Assembly (NCBI GenBank): GCA_002315855.1
Contig: DCIG01000061.1
Span: forward strand, 59,149-65,410
Direction of reading: 5' to 3'
Origin: Lentisphaeria bacterium UBA1732
Lineage (GTDB): Bacteria > Verrucomicrobiota > Lentisphaeria > Victivallales > UBA1829
DNA length: 6,262 bases
Shown here: positions 1-4,384 of the stretch, piece after piece
Numbering within the stretch: the stretch's first letter is position 1
How the letters are laid out: the number at the start of each line of letters is the position of its first letter
Position numbers and translations under genes: made by a program
The notes under the pieces: generated by a model
Databases searched by the model: none
The model's input: the letters and a program-made list of their open reading frames with translations, nothing else
Told to the model about the DNA's origin: nothing

Positions 1-40
1 CCTTGGGGGTTTTATTATCCCCCTTTGGGGTTTTATTGTT
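1..40. repeat. Short 21-bp tandem repeat inside the DUF6291-like gene
   Basis: GGGGGTTTTATT (5-16) recurs as TGGGGTTTTATT (26-37), 21 bp apart. On the coding (minus) strand each copy encodes NKTP within the unit NKTPKGD. Only the beginning of the array is in the window, so its copy number is unknown. The unit is a multiple of three, so expansion or contraction would keep the frame. Confidence 0.55.
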
Positions 41-433
41 TTTTTGGGGTCTACCGCCTAAATGTCCATAGCAAGCCCCCTTTGCTCCGTTTTCTGTGTT
101 GCGTTTTATTTCCAAAAACCATTTTACTATATCACCGTTGATTCTGTTTTTGATAGCAAACCAATATTTTTTCTCTATAGTTCCTGTAAAATTTGGCTCT
201 TCAAGTTTTTGTGCGTAGTTCTTAATAGCCCGATAAAAGATATACTCAAACTTTTCATCATCGCTTAATTCTCGTGTAAACATACTGGAAATATCATTTT
301 CAGTTGGTGTTTCTGTGTCTCTGATAAACGTATCAAAATAACCTCTCCAATAAAAATCTTCCCTTGGAAAATACTTTAACACTTCATCTTTAATTTCTTC
401 AAGTTTCGGATAAATAATTTTTGATTTTGCCAT
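1..433 (-). CDS. DUF6291-like replication-module protein, N-terminal part, cut by window edge
   Basis: An open frame starts at ATG 433-431 and has no stop before the left edge, giving at least 144 residues. It begins MAKSKIIYPKLEEIKDEVLK. The ATG follows a TGAGG ribosome site with an 8-nt gap, and the preceding small ORF ends 13 nt upstream. The first ~115 residues look globular, charged and aromatic (FYWRGYF, EKKYWFAIKNRI, IVKWFLEI). Next comes a GGRPQKNNKTPK linker, where a 7-residue unit, NKTPKGD, starts to repeat. An N-terminal helical domain followed by GGRP and Asn/Thr/Pro/Lys repeats is what I know from DUF6291-type proteins, which sit in replication modules of phages and integrative elements. 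That assignment is from memory of the family style. The C-terminal half, where a DNA-binding domain would be expected, lies outside the window. Last visible gene of the leftward operon. Confidence 0.72.
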   Translation of the reverse strand, partial: MAKSKIIYPKLEEIKDEVLKYFPREDFYWRGYFDTFIRDTETPTENDISSMFTRELSDDEKFEYIFYRAIKNYAQKLEEPNFTGTIEKKYWFAIKNRINGDIVKWFLEIKRNTENGAKGACYGHLGGRPQKNNKTPKGDNKTPK

Positions 434-446
434 AATTATAACCTCA

Positions 447-533
447 TTATTTGAAATACCCGCCCTTTTTCAGTGTCGGGCGTTTCTTTGTCGGCTTGAT
501 TGTTTTCTTGTCTGTTTTGATTTGCTGTTTCAT
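447..533 (-). CDS. 28-aa lysine-rich small protein
   Basis: ATG at 533-531, stop TAA at 449-447. The peptide is MKQQIKTDKKTIKPTKKRPT followed by LKKGGYFK, with ten Lys and one Arg in 28 residues and no Cys, membrane segment or signal. An AAAGGG ribosome site lies 6 nt before the ATG and overlaps the end of the helix-turn-helix gene, whose stop is 11 nt upstream. The next gene starts 13 nt downstream, so it sits tightly inside the operon. I recognise no family. The basic composition would suit nucleic-acid binding, but that is inference. It could also be a translational coupler or a chance ORF; the good ribosome site and tight packing favour a real gene. Confidence 0.5.
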   Translation of the reverse strand: MKQQIKTDKKTIKPTKKRPTLKKGGYFK

Positions 534-544
534 AGTTTACCCTT

Positions 545-850
545 TTACTGCTGTTTTGCCTGTAAGATTGATTCGATACTTTCGCGCAAAATAAGCACTT
601 TCTTTCCGCTGGGCTTGATGCTTTGCACAATGCCTTTTTTGCGCCATTTCCAAAGTGTCATTAATGAAATGTGCAAATAGCTACAAGCCTCTTTTGGGGT
701 CAAAGCCCTTTTAAGCTGTGTTGTTTCCGTGTTGTGATTTACACCGTCAGAAAAAAGTGTTTCCAGCTGATCGGGTGTGATTGCTTTGTAAGGTTTCAGA
801 ATTTCGGTAACGGTCAAAGCAATGTGTTTGGGGATACAGGTTGTTTTCAT
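545..850 (-). CDS. Helix-turn-helix protein of the excisionase/MerR-like type
   Basis: A 101-residue protein starting MKTTCIPKHI. The C-terminal half (residues ~49-96) reads LTPKEACSYLHISLMTLWKW and then RKKGIVQSIKPSGKKVLILR. This is the layout of the short winged helix-turn-helix domain (HTH_17, excisionase family): helix, turn, recognition helix with Trp/Lys/Arg, hairpin wing with KVLI, final helix. The N-terminal ~45 residues are unrecognised. The open frame extends upstream to a TTG at 898-896, giving 117 residues, but the ATG at 850-848 is preferred over that codon; both have weak ribosome sites. In mobile elements such proteins act as recombination directionality factors or as regulators. 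The recombinase gene lies nearly 2 kb away and not in the same operon, so excisionase function is only a possibility. The downstream 28-aa ORF follows after 11 nt. Confidence 0.82.
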   Translation of the reverse strand: MKTTCIPKHIALTVTEILKPYKAITPDQLETLFSDGVNHNTETTQLKRALTPKEACSYLHISLMTLWKWRKKGIVQSIKPSGKKVLILRESIESILQAKQQ

Positions 851-908
851 GTTTTTTTTTCTCTGTTGTTTTATGTTGATTTTTGGGTTTGTTTTCAACG
901 CTGGGCGC

Positions 909-938
909 GTGTGGTGCAGTGGGGTAATTTATCGCCGT
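909..938 (-). promoter_or_regulatory. Leader block shared with 1642-1671 (copy A)
   Basis: Plus-strand GTGTGGTGCAGTGGGGTAAT followed by TTATCGCCGT. It shares the ordered blocks GTGTGG, TGGGGT and CGCCGT, and the total length of 30 bp, with the stretch at 1642-1671. Read in the direction of transcription, it lies just upstream of the helix-turn-helix gene and directly after two palindromes. It may be an operator or an RNA leader motif used twice. The alignment needs small gaps, so this is suggestive only. Confidence 0.35.
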
Positions 939-939
939 A

Positions 940-970
940 AAGATAATATCTTATAATAGTAATTATTATA
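940..970. promoter_or_regulatory. Two adjoining AT-rich palindromes before the helix-turn-helix gene
   Basis: AAGATAATATCTT (940-952) is a perfect 6-1-6 palindrome. It is directly joined to TATAATA-GTAAT-TATTATA (952-970), a perfect 7-bp inverted repeat with a 5-nt centre. Both lie at the stop codon of the zinc-finger gene, about 100 bp before the helix-turn-helix start. Paired palindromes like these are typical of dimeric repressor operators. On the minus strand they also contain -10-like hexamers (TATTAT, TATAAG), but I see no convincing -35, so an internal promoter is unproven. There is no U-tract, so it is not an ordinary terminator. Confidence 0.45.
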
Positions 971-1211
971 GGCTTTCTTTCTCTTGCCAGCGATAACAGT
1001 TTGACTTTCTTCTGATTGTCCTTGAAACGTTTGTTTGATTGTTAAATGTTGGGTCATCTTTGCAAGAATATGTTTCTTCAAGATAAAACTTGCACGTCAT
1101 ACAGGCTTTTTGTCTTGGATTCCATGTGCAAAACAGTTCATGCGCTTTGGCGTTCTTTTCCGTCCAAAAACGCTTTTTACAGAAATGACACTCAAAATCT
1201 TTTGCGCTCAT
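966..1211 (-). CDS. Small Cys/His zinc-finger-like protein
   Basis: An 81-residue protein starting MSAKDFECHFCKKRFW. C8-x2-C11, F15, H24 and C28 form a C2HC finger close to the classical C2H2 pattern. A second set, C37-x2-C40-x9-C50 and C72 (CMTC, YSC, NCYRW), could hold another metal ion. A two-knuckle DNA-, RNA- or protein-binding role is inferred. Two ATG codons are adjacent, at 1214 and 1211. The strong AAGGGGG ribosome site ends 1 nt before the first, so the second is preferred. The preceding ORF stops at 1221, 6-10 nt away, so translation is probably coupled. Small Cys-rich proteins of this kind are common in phage and integrative-element early regions. I recognise no named family. Confidence 0.68.
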   Translation of the reverse strand: MSAKDFECHFCKKRFWTEKNAKAHELFCTWNPRQKACMTCKFYLEETYSCKDDPTFNNQTNVSRTIRRKSNCYRWQEKESL

Positions 1212-1220
1212 CATACCCCC

Positions 1221-1409
1221 TTATAACAGGTTTCTCACTTCGTCATCAAGATAGTTCCCATCAAATGGTTCTCTACTCGCTAATTGCTGGGTTCTTTCCC
1301 AGCGTTCGCGCTGGTGTTCGGGGATTAGGTTTTCAAAGCCGTGTTTCATGGCTTCACCAATCCCCATTGTTACAGTCAGTTCTCCAAAGTCATTGTAAGT
1401 GTACGTCAT
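1221..1409 (-). CDS. Hypothetical 62-aa protein, first gene of the operon
   Basis: ATG at 1409, stop TAA at 1223-1221. It starts MTYTYNDFGELTVTMGIGEA and ends DDEVRNLL. It is acidic towards both ends, with a helical, Arg/Glu-rich middle (EHQRERWERTQQLASREPF). There is no membrane segment, Cys or signal peptide. A GAGG ribosome site lies 11 nt before the ATG, which is a long gap. The next gene begins 6-10 nt downstream. No family recognised. A plus-strand ORF covers the same stretch but has no ribosome site and does not fit the one-way gene layout, so the minus-strand reading is preferred. Confidence 0.6.
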   Translation of the reverse strand: MTYTYNDFGELTVTMGIGEAMKHGFENLIPEHQRERWERTQQLASREPFDGNYLDDEVRNLL

Positions 1410-1641
1410 TTGTTTTTTTACCTCATTTTGTGTTTGTTTTGAATGTATTGGAATGATTAAAACAATGTGCTTTCATGTATATTTCTTTTTGTTACGATAT
1501 AAAATAACACAAAATTTCAAGAATACAAGCTAATCTACGAAAAAAGTTTTCTTTCATAAGTAATTAAATACTGTAGTTAATTGTTTAGTTTTAGGTTATA
1601 AATCATTGATATGTATTCTATAAAACATGTTTACTGTTTCT

Positions 1642-1671
1642 GTGTGGGTGATAATGGGGTGATACCGCCGT
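1642..1671 (-). promoter_or_regulatory. Leader block shared with 909-938 (copy B), with an internal GGGTGATA direct repeat
   Basis: It holds the same ordered blocks as copy A (GTGTGG, TGGGGT, CGCCGT). It also contains GGGTGATA twice (1646-1653 and 1657-1664) with an exact 11-bp step, as for two protein subunits on one face of the helix. It starts about 34 bp downstream of the -10 element of the minus-strand promoter, so it would lie in the early transcript. Operator or RNA motif; undecided. Confidence 0.38.
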
Positions 1672-1704
1672 TTATATCCTTGTTAATCAATAACTTAAAA
1701 AAAT

Positions 1705-1732
1705 TCTATACCACAAAAAATCAAAAAGTCAA
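1705..1732 (-). promoter_or_regulatory. Sigma70-type promoter for the leftward small-gene operon
   Basis: On the minus strand the -35 is TTGACT (1732-1727), followed by a 16-bp spacer and -10 TATAGA (1710-1705). The expected transcript starts near 1698 and runs about 290 nt before the first gene at 1409. This long leader holds the duplicated 30-bp block. It is the best promoter match between 1409 and 2034 facing these genes. Confidence 0.55.
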
Positions 1733-1966
1733 GCAAAAAATCAAAAAAATTAAAAAAAGTCAAAATAGTTATGTTTATTGATTGTGATTACAGAAACTTT
1801 ATATGATTCAATGATATACAAATATTCTTATCAAGCAAAATAAACAATGATACAAGACTGTTTTTAGTTAAGATAGGAAAATAATCATCATTTTTTATAT
1901 TTACACAAAATGAAAAATTTTTTTTTGTTTTTCGTGTTTTTTTGGCTGTTTGGCTTGTTTAGGGAC

Positions 1967-2000
1967 AAAAAAAATCCCCTGTTGGTATTATCCAGCAGGG
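1967..2000 (-). terminator. Intrinsic terminator of the ribbon-helix-helix gene
   Basis: CCCTGTTGG (1977-1985) and CCAGCAGGG (1992-2000) form a 9-bp stem with one G-U wobble and a 6-nt loop. On the minus strand it is followed, after GAT, by a run of eight T (complement of the As at 1967-1974). It lies about 35 bp past the stop at 2035, so it closes the leftward transcript of that gene. Confidence 0.85.
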
Positions 2001-2034
2001 AAAAAAGGCTTGAATAATGGAGTACAAAAAAGTA

Positions 2035-2418
2035 TTATGCAGTTTGTTTTTTGTGTTTCTGTTGAAATTCATTAAAGCAAATATCAGATGTTTCATCCCA
2101 TATTTCACGCTGATTAAAAAGACCCTGCCTTGCTTTCTTCTTTGCCCATTCGCGCACCTTGTTATAATTGCCGTCATACACTCCTAACTGCCATTCTTTT
2201 TCTGCCAGCATTGTAGCAAGTTCTTCTACTTTCCATTTACGGAACATATAACAGGTATCACCGTCAATCTTTACAGGATGTTTTAATATACCCCTATTCA
2301 TTAAGTCATTGACTAAAACGCGCTGGATTTCTGAAGCTGGATTCAGCAGAGTTCCACAACGTTCTTTTAGTGCCTTGAAAAGTTCTTCGTTCAAATCAAG
2401 GTGGATTGTGTGTTTCAT
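2035..2418 (-). CDS. Ribbon-helix-helix-like small regulator
   Basis: A 127-residue protein from ATG 2418-2416, behind an AGGAG ribosome site with an 8-nt gap. The N-terminus MKHTIHLDLNEELFKALKER then LLNPASEIQRVLVNDLM fits the Arc/MetJ ribbon-helix-helix plan: a short strand of alternating residues (TIHLDL, 4-9), helix A (10-22), a turn with NPASE, helix B (27-42). The remaining ~80 residues are unrecognised, rich in Trp, Lys and Glu, and end KHKKQTA. Such proteins bind DNA as dimers and commonly repress their own or neighbouring promoters. The frame stays open upstream to ATG 2496, but that codon has no ribosome site and the extension is the structured leader, so the shorter start is right. 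It has its own promoter, leader and terminator. The fold call rests on pattern only. Confidence 0.65.
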   Translation of the reverse strand: MKHTIHLDLNEELFKALKERCGTLLNPASEIQRVLVNDLMNRGILKHPVKIDGDTCYMFRKWKVEELATMLAEKEWQLGVYDGNYNKVREWAKKKARQGLFNQREIWDETSDICFNEFQQKHKKQTA

Positions 2419-2424
2419 TGGGTT

Positions 2425-2431
2425 TACTCCT
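2425..2431 (-). promoter_or_regulatory. Ribosome binding site that decides the start of the ribbon-helix-helix gene
   Basis: On the minus strand CAAAGGAGTAAACCC precedes ATG 2418. This strong site lies a few nucleotides after the U-tract of the leader hairpin, so translation can begin only if transcription passes that hairpin. Confidence 0.7.
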
Positions 2432-2439
2432 TTGGCAAT

Positions 2440-2504
2440 AAAAAAGCCCCTGCAAGCGGTTCTACAAAACCTTGTCGGCTGATAATCCGACTTCATGCAA
2501 GGGC
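2440..2504 (-). ncRNA. Structured leader: three-way junction ending in a terminator-like U-tract
   Basis: Read on the minus strand, the outer stem GCCCTTGCA (2504-2496) pairs with TGCAGGGGC (2454-2446) over 9 positions with one mismatch. Inside it sit two hairpins: GTCGG/CCGAC (2491-2487 with 2478-2474, 8-nt loop ATTATCAG) and GGTT/AACC (2471-2468 with 2461-2458, 6-nt loop). The outer stem is followed at once by six U. The shape is a compact three-way junction and an intrinsic terminator in one. It stands between a good promoter and the ribosome site of the ribbon-helix-helix gene. It could be an attenuator, a ligand- or protein-responsive leader, or a separate small RNA of about 170 nt. Phage c4-type antisense RNAs have a comparable three-stem plan, but I could not match a consensus. 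Confidence 0.6.
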
Positions 2505-2619
2505 AAATATGCCAGTAAAAAAAATAAATTCTTTTCGGCTCTTTCGTTTAGAAATAATTAAGGGGTATCAAGCCTTAACTGAATTTAAGCCGTGTTTCTG
2601 TTGTAGCAAAAACCTTGAT

Positions 2620-2647
2620 AATATATCACGTTTCCCGAAAAAATCAA
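2620..2647 (-). promoter_or_regulatory. Sigma70-type promoter for the structured leader and ribbon-helix-helix gene
   Basis: -35 TTGATT (2647-2642), a 16-bp spacer and -10 TATATT (2625-2620) on the minus strand. The start would be near 2613, giving a leader of about 195 nt. It lies 24 bp past the end of the recombinase gene, where I see no terminator, so recombinase transcripts may also read through. The leader further contains the inverted repeat TTAAGG/CCTTAA with a 9-nt loop, near 2563-2583. Confidence 0.6.
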
Positions 2648-2670
2648 GGGGACATTTGTTTTTTTTGCGA

Positions 2671-4020
2671 TTATGAAAGCAATTTCTTCCCATTGATTGC
2701 CAGCAAAATCTTTTCGGCTTCATCTTCTGAAAGTGTTTGAATGTGCTGTATCAGTCTTTCTTTTGCTGTTGGCTCTGCTTTCACCTCTACGGCTTCAACG
2801 TCTATATAGTCGGGCATTACTGCAATAGCTTTTCTCTTGTCTGCAAGTGTCGCGTGTGCCATATAGTGGGATGTCATTGCGGAGGTCATGTGTCCCACAA
2901 TGCTTTGCACGATTGGCAAGGGAATCCCCAGCTTTCCAGCTGTGCTACAAAACTGATGTCGGCACGAATGAAGGTCTTTTACAGAAATGGCTCTGCTCCG
3001 TCCTTTTGGTGTATAGGTTGTTTCAATGCCCAGCCCCTCAAGAAAAGACTTTACTCTGTAAGAAATTGCGCTCCTGTCTTTTAGATAAGCTGTAGCATGT
3101 TCGGGGAAAACATATTCCCCTTTTCCTGTTCTTTCATACTGTCTTTCAAGATATACTAAAAGGCGGTCTGTCATTGGAATTTCTATTCTAACACCAGTTT
3201 TATTCATTTGACGTTTGATAATGCCGTCTTTCAGTGATATATCGCGCCAGCGCAAAGTACAAATATCGCCCTCTCTCAAGGCGGTATCAAGTGCCACAAT
3301 AAAAAGCGGTTCTACGAATTGGGTCAGATTGCCCATAATCAAAGAAATTTCTTCTTCCGTGAAAATATCCCTTGTTTGATTGTCCTTTTTCATTTTCTCT
3401 ATACCGTCAAACGGATTTTTTCTGATTAGACTATCTTCTGCCAGCAGGGTAAAAACCTCTTTTAGCGTGTTCTGATAGAAATTGCTTGTTGCTGGTGATG
3501 GTTTTCCAGCAGTCTTTCTTGTGATAGTCTTTTCCGTCCAGCTTGCCTTTCTTGATTTGACCTTATAGCTATATGCTACTTCCTGCACAAATCGCCCTTG
3601 TTTTCTAAATAAACTTACATACTCCCCTGCTTCTTTTGATGTTACTTCATTTAAGTAGTGAATTTCAGGATACCTTGCTGTAAGGAATGCTACAAAATCG
3701 CTCCACGCTCCGCGCTTCGTTTTGATTTTGTGTTCAGATGGTTGTCGTTTTCTTGGCTTCAATAATGAAAGGTCAAACGCTTCTGAAATAGTTATATTGT
3801 TTTGCTCTTTGATAATCTTTGCTCTTTCCCTGTCCAGTAATTCAAGGCGGTCTATACCGTTTTCTACCTCAAGTCTGATTACTTCATCCCTTTTATTTTT
3901 TGCTTTTGATTTCGCATCATTGTCTGAAACGCAGTTTTCCAGCTTTCCGCTGTATATTGTACCTTTCCGCATAAATTTGTAGTAGTAGCTACCGCCTTTT
4001 TTGTAAAACATTTTTGGCAT
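2671..4020 (-). CDS. Tyrosine recombinase / integrase
   Basis: A 449-residue site-specific recombinase with all catalytic residues visible: Arg249 (TALREGD), Lys274 (QMNKTG), His351 and Arg354 (LHSCRHQF), His377 (IVGHMTS) and the nucleophile Tyr386 (TSHYMAHA). The order is an arm-binding-like N-terminus (MPKMFYKKGGSYYYKFMRKG), a helical core-binding domain (~75-205), the catalytic domain (~215-395) and a ~50-residue tail rich in Glu and Lys. The length is normal for phage or island integrases. It would catalyse recombination between the element and the tRNA-Arg(CCU) site; the att core begins 148 bp upstream of its start. ATG 4020 is chosen because of an AAGGAG ribosome site 7 nt away. It is transcribed alone from the promoter at 4072-4100, away from the att site. 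No damage seen. Confidence 0.97.
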   Translation of the reverse strand: MPKMFYKKGGSYYYKFMRKGTIYSGKLENCVSDNDAKSKAKNKRDEVIRLEVENGIDRLELLDRERAKIIKEQNNITISEAFDLSLLKPRKRQPSEHKIKTKRGAWSDFVAFLTARYPEIHYLNEVTSKEAGEYVSLFRKQGRFVQEVAYSYKVKSRKASWTEKTITRKTAGKPSPATSNFYQNTLKEVFTLLAEDSLIRKNPFDGIEKMKKDNQTRDIFTEEEISLIMGNLTQFVEPLFIVALDTALREGDICTLRWRDISLKDGIIKRQMNKTGVRIEIPMTDRLLVYLERQYERTGKGEYVFPEHATAYLKDRSAISYRVKSFLEGLGIETTYTPKGRSRAISVKDLHSCRHQFCSTAGKLGIPLPIVQSIVGHMTSAMTSHYMAHATLADKRKAIAVMPDYIDVEAVEVKAEPTAKERLIQHIQTLSEDEAEKILLAINGKKLLS

Positions 4021-4071
4021 TGTGGTTCTCCTTTGGTTGTTTGGTTATTCTCTGAAAATGTAAGACAATTT

Positions 4072-4100
4072 AATATAGCTTATAATACGTTACTTTGCAA
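4072..4100 (-). promoter_or_regulatory. Promoter of the recombinase gene
   Basis: On the minus strand, -35 TTGCAA (4100-4095), a 17-bp spacer and -10 TATATT (4077-4072). The transcript would start near 4065, about 45 nt before the ATG. The att core begins 68 bp upstream, so proteins bound at the attachment site could influence it. Confidence 0.6.
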
Positions 4101-4145
4101 ACCAGTTTTGTAGAAAAATTAGAGAAAAAGCATGTTTTTTATACT

Positions 4146-4159
4146 GTTTTGAGGTTAAA
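4146..4159 (+). repeat. GTTTYGAGGTTAAA repeat, left copy
   Basis: GTTTTGAGGTTAAA here and GTTTCGAGGTTAAA at 4306-4319 differ at one of 14 positions. They are in the same orientation, exactly 160 bp apart, one on each side of the att core. They may be binding sites of the recombinase or an accessory protein. Confidence 0.45.
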
Positions 4160-4167
4160 GCCTATTC

Positions 4168-4213
4168 TCTCCTGAAGCGCAGGTCATGGGTTCAAATCTC
4201 ATCGGCATCGCCA
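4168..4213 (+). other. Attachment-site core: 3' part of a tRNA-Arg(CCU) gene
   Basis: The stretch reads as a tRNA from the anticodon loop to the end: loop CTCCTGA (4169-4175, anticodon CCT), 3' anticodon stem AGCGC (4176-4180), variable loop AGGTC, T arm ATGGG-TTCAAAT-CTCAT (4186-4202), acceptor strand CGGCATC, discriminator G, then CCA (4211-4213). The bases left of the loop do not complete the anticodon stem, and there is no D arm or 5' acceptor strand, so this is not a working tRNA. Starting in the anticodon loop and running to CCA is the usual identity block of tyrosine-recombinase sites in tRNA genes. After insertion, the block rebuilds an intact tRNA at one end of the element. The recombinase gene next to it supports this. 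Confidence 0.88.
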
Positions 4214-4228
4214 TTTTTTTGCCTTGAT

Positions 4229-4241
4229 TATCAATAATTTA
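4229..4241 (+). promoter_or_regulatory. IHF-like binding site beside the att core
   Basis: TATCAATAATTTA fits the published IHF consensus WATCAANNNNTTR at every fixed position. It lies 15 bp past the CCA end of the core and before the phased repeats, the same order as core, H' site and P' arm sites in lambda attP. Matches arise by chance in AT-rich DNA, so the position is the main argument. Confidence 0.5.
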
Positions 4242-4275
4242 CGAATATTTAATATAAAATGAGGATAAATATTTT

Positions 4276-4295
4276 TTCCGTGTGGTTTACGTGTG
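4276..4295 (+). repeat. Arm-type repeats, first cluster (two copies)
   Basis: TTCCGTGTG (4276-4284) and TTACGTGTG (4287-4295), start to start 11 bp. They are the same motif as in the four-copy cluster at 4332-4373. Probable binding sites for the N-terminal domain of the recombinase. Confidence 0.65.
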
Positions 4296-4303
4296 TTTAC
4301 ATA

Positions 4304-4322
4304 GCGTTTCGAGGTTAAACGC
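4304..4322. repeat. Inverted repeat carrying the right GTTTCGAGGTTAAA copy
   Basis: GCGTTT (4304-4309) and AAACGC (4317-4322) form a perfect 6-bp inverted repeat around CGAGGTT. It lies between the two arm-repeat clusters and includes the 14-bp partner of 4146-4159. No U-tract follows, so a protein-binding site is more likely than a terminator. Confidence 0.45.
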
Positions 4323-4331
4323 TTTTTAAAA

Positions 4332-4373
4332 TTACGTGTGAATTACGTGTGTTTTACGTGTGGTTTCCGTGTG
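4332..4373 (+). repeat. Arm-type repeats, second cluster (four copies at 11-bp steps)
   Basis: TTACGTGTG at 4332, 4343 and 4354, and TTCCGTGTG at 4365: four direct copies of a 9-bp motif with exactly 11 bp between starts, separated by 2-bp gaps. With the first cluster there are six copies; the TTACGTGTG copies at 4287 and 4332 are 45 bp apart, close to four turns. All face the same side of the helix and point the same way. Beside a tyrosine-recombinase core, such an array is what arm-type sites look like. Regulator operators or replication iterons are alternatives. I saw no copy elsewhere in the window. Confidence 0.75.
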
Positions 4374-4384
4374 GTTCATGGACA

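Larger units (their letters stand above)
1410..1964. other. Gene-free AT-rich control region
   Basis: About 550 bp with no credible gene on either strand. It contains a minus-strand promoter (1705-1732), the duplicated leader block (1642-1671), several A-tracts between 1697 and 1764 at roughly helical spacing that could bend the DNA, and CAATGATA twice (1809-1816, 1845-1852) with a related inverted ATCATTG near 1603. Tiny ORFs on the minus strand (10, 17 and 21 residues) lack ribosome sites. An AT-rich stretch with short repeats could be a replication origin or a regulator-binding region. Neither is shown. Confidence 0.5.

Noticed and set aside
461..482. CGCCC/GGGCG inverted repeat as a terminator
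   Set aside because: Five base pairs with a 12-nt loop, inside the 28-aa ORF, and without a U-tract on the transcribed strand.
1046..1456. 136-codon plus-strand frame
   Set aside because: It has no ribosome site, it opposes the one-way gene order, and it lies over two minus-strand ORFs with good spacing, a ribosome site and Cys/His motifs.
1440..1470. 17-residue leader peptide whose stop overlaps the ribosome site of the 62-aa ORF (minus strand, starting MKAHCFNHSN)
   Set aside because: No ribosome site of its own and AT-rich sequence; the overlap is likely chance.
1761..1816. Plus-strand promoter-like TTGATT and TATGAT
   Set aside because: No plus-strand gene follows, and such hexamers are common in AT-rich DNA.
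2419..2496. N-terminal extension of the ribbon-helix-helix protein from ATG 2496
   Set aside because: It has no ribosome site, it coincides with the structured leader, and a strong AGGAG precedes the internal ATG 2418. Absence of stops over 26 codons is not unusual.
2737..3095. Plus-strand frames of 82 and 115 codons opposite the recombinase
   Set aside because: They are shadows of a well-supported 449-residue recombinase with all catalytic residues.
4168..4213. Functional tRNA gene
   Set aside because: No D arm, no 5' acceptor strand, and the 5' anticodon strand does not pair, so only the 3' part is present.
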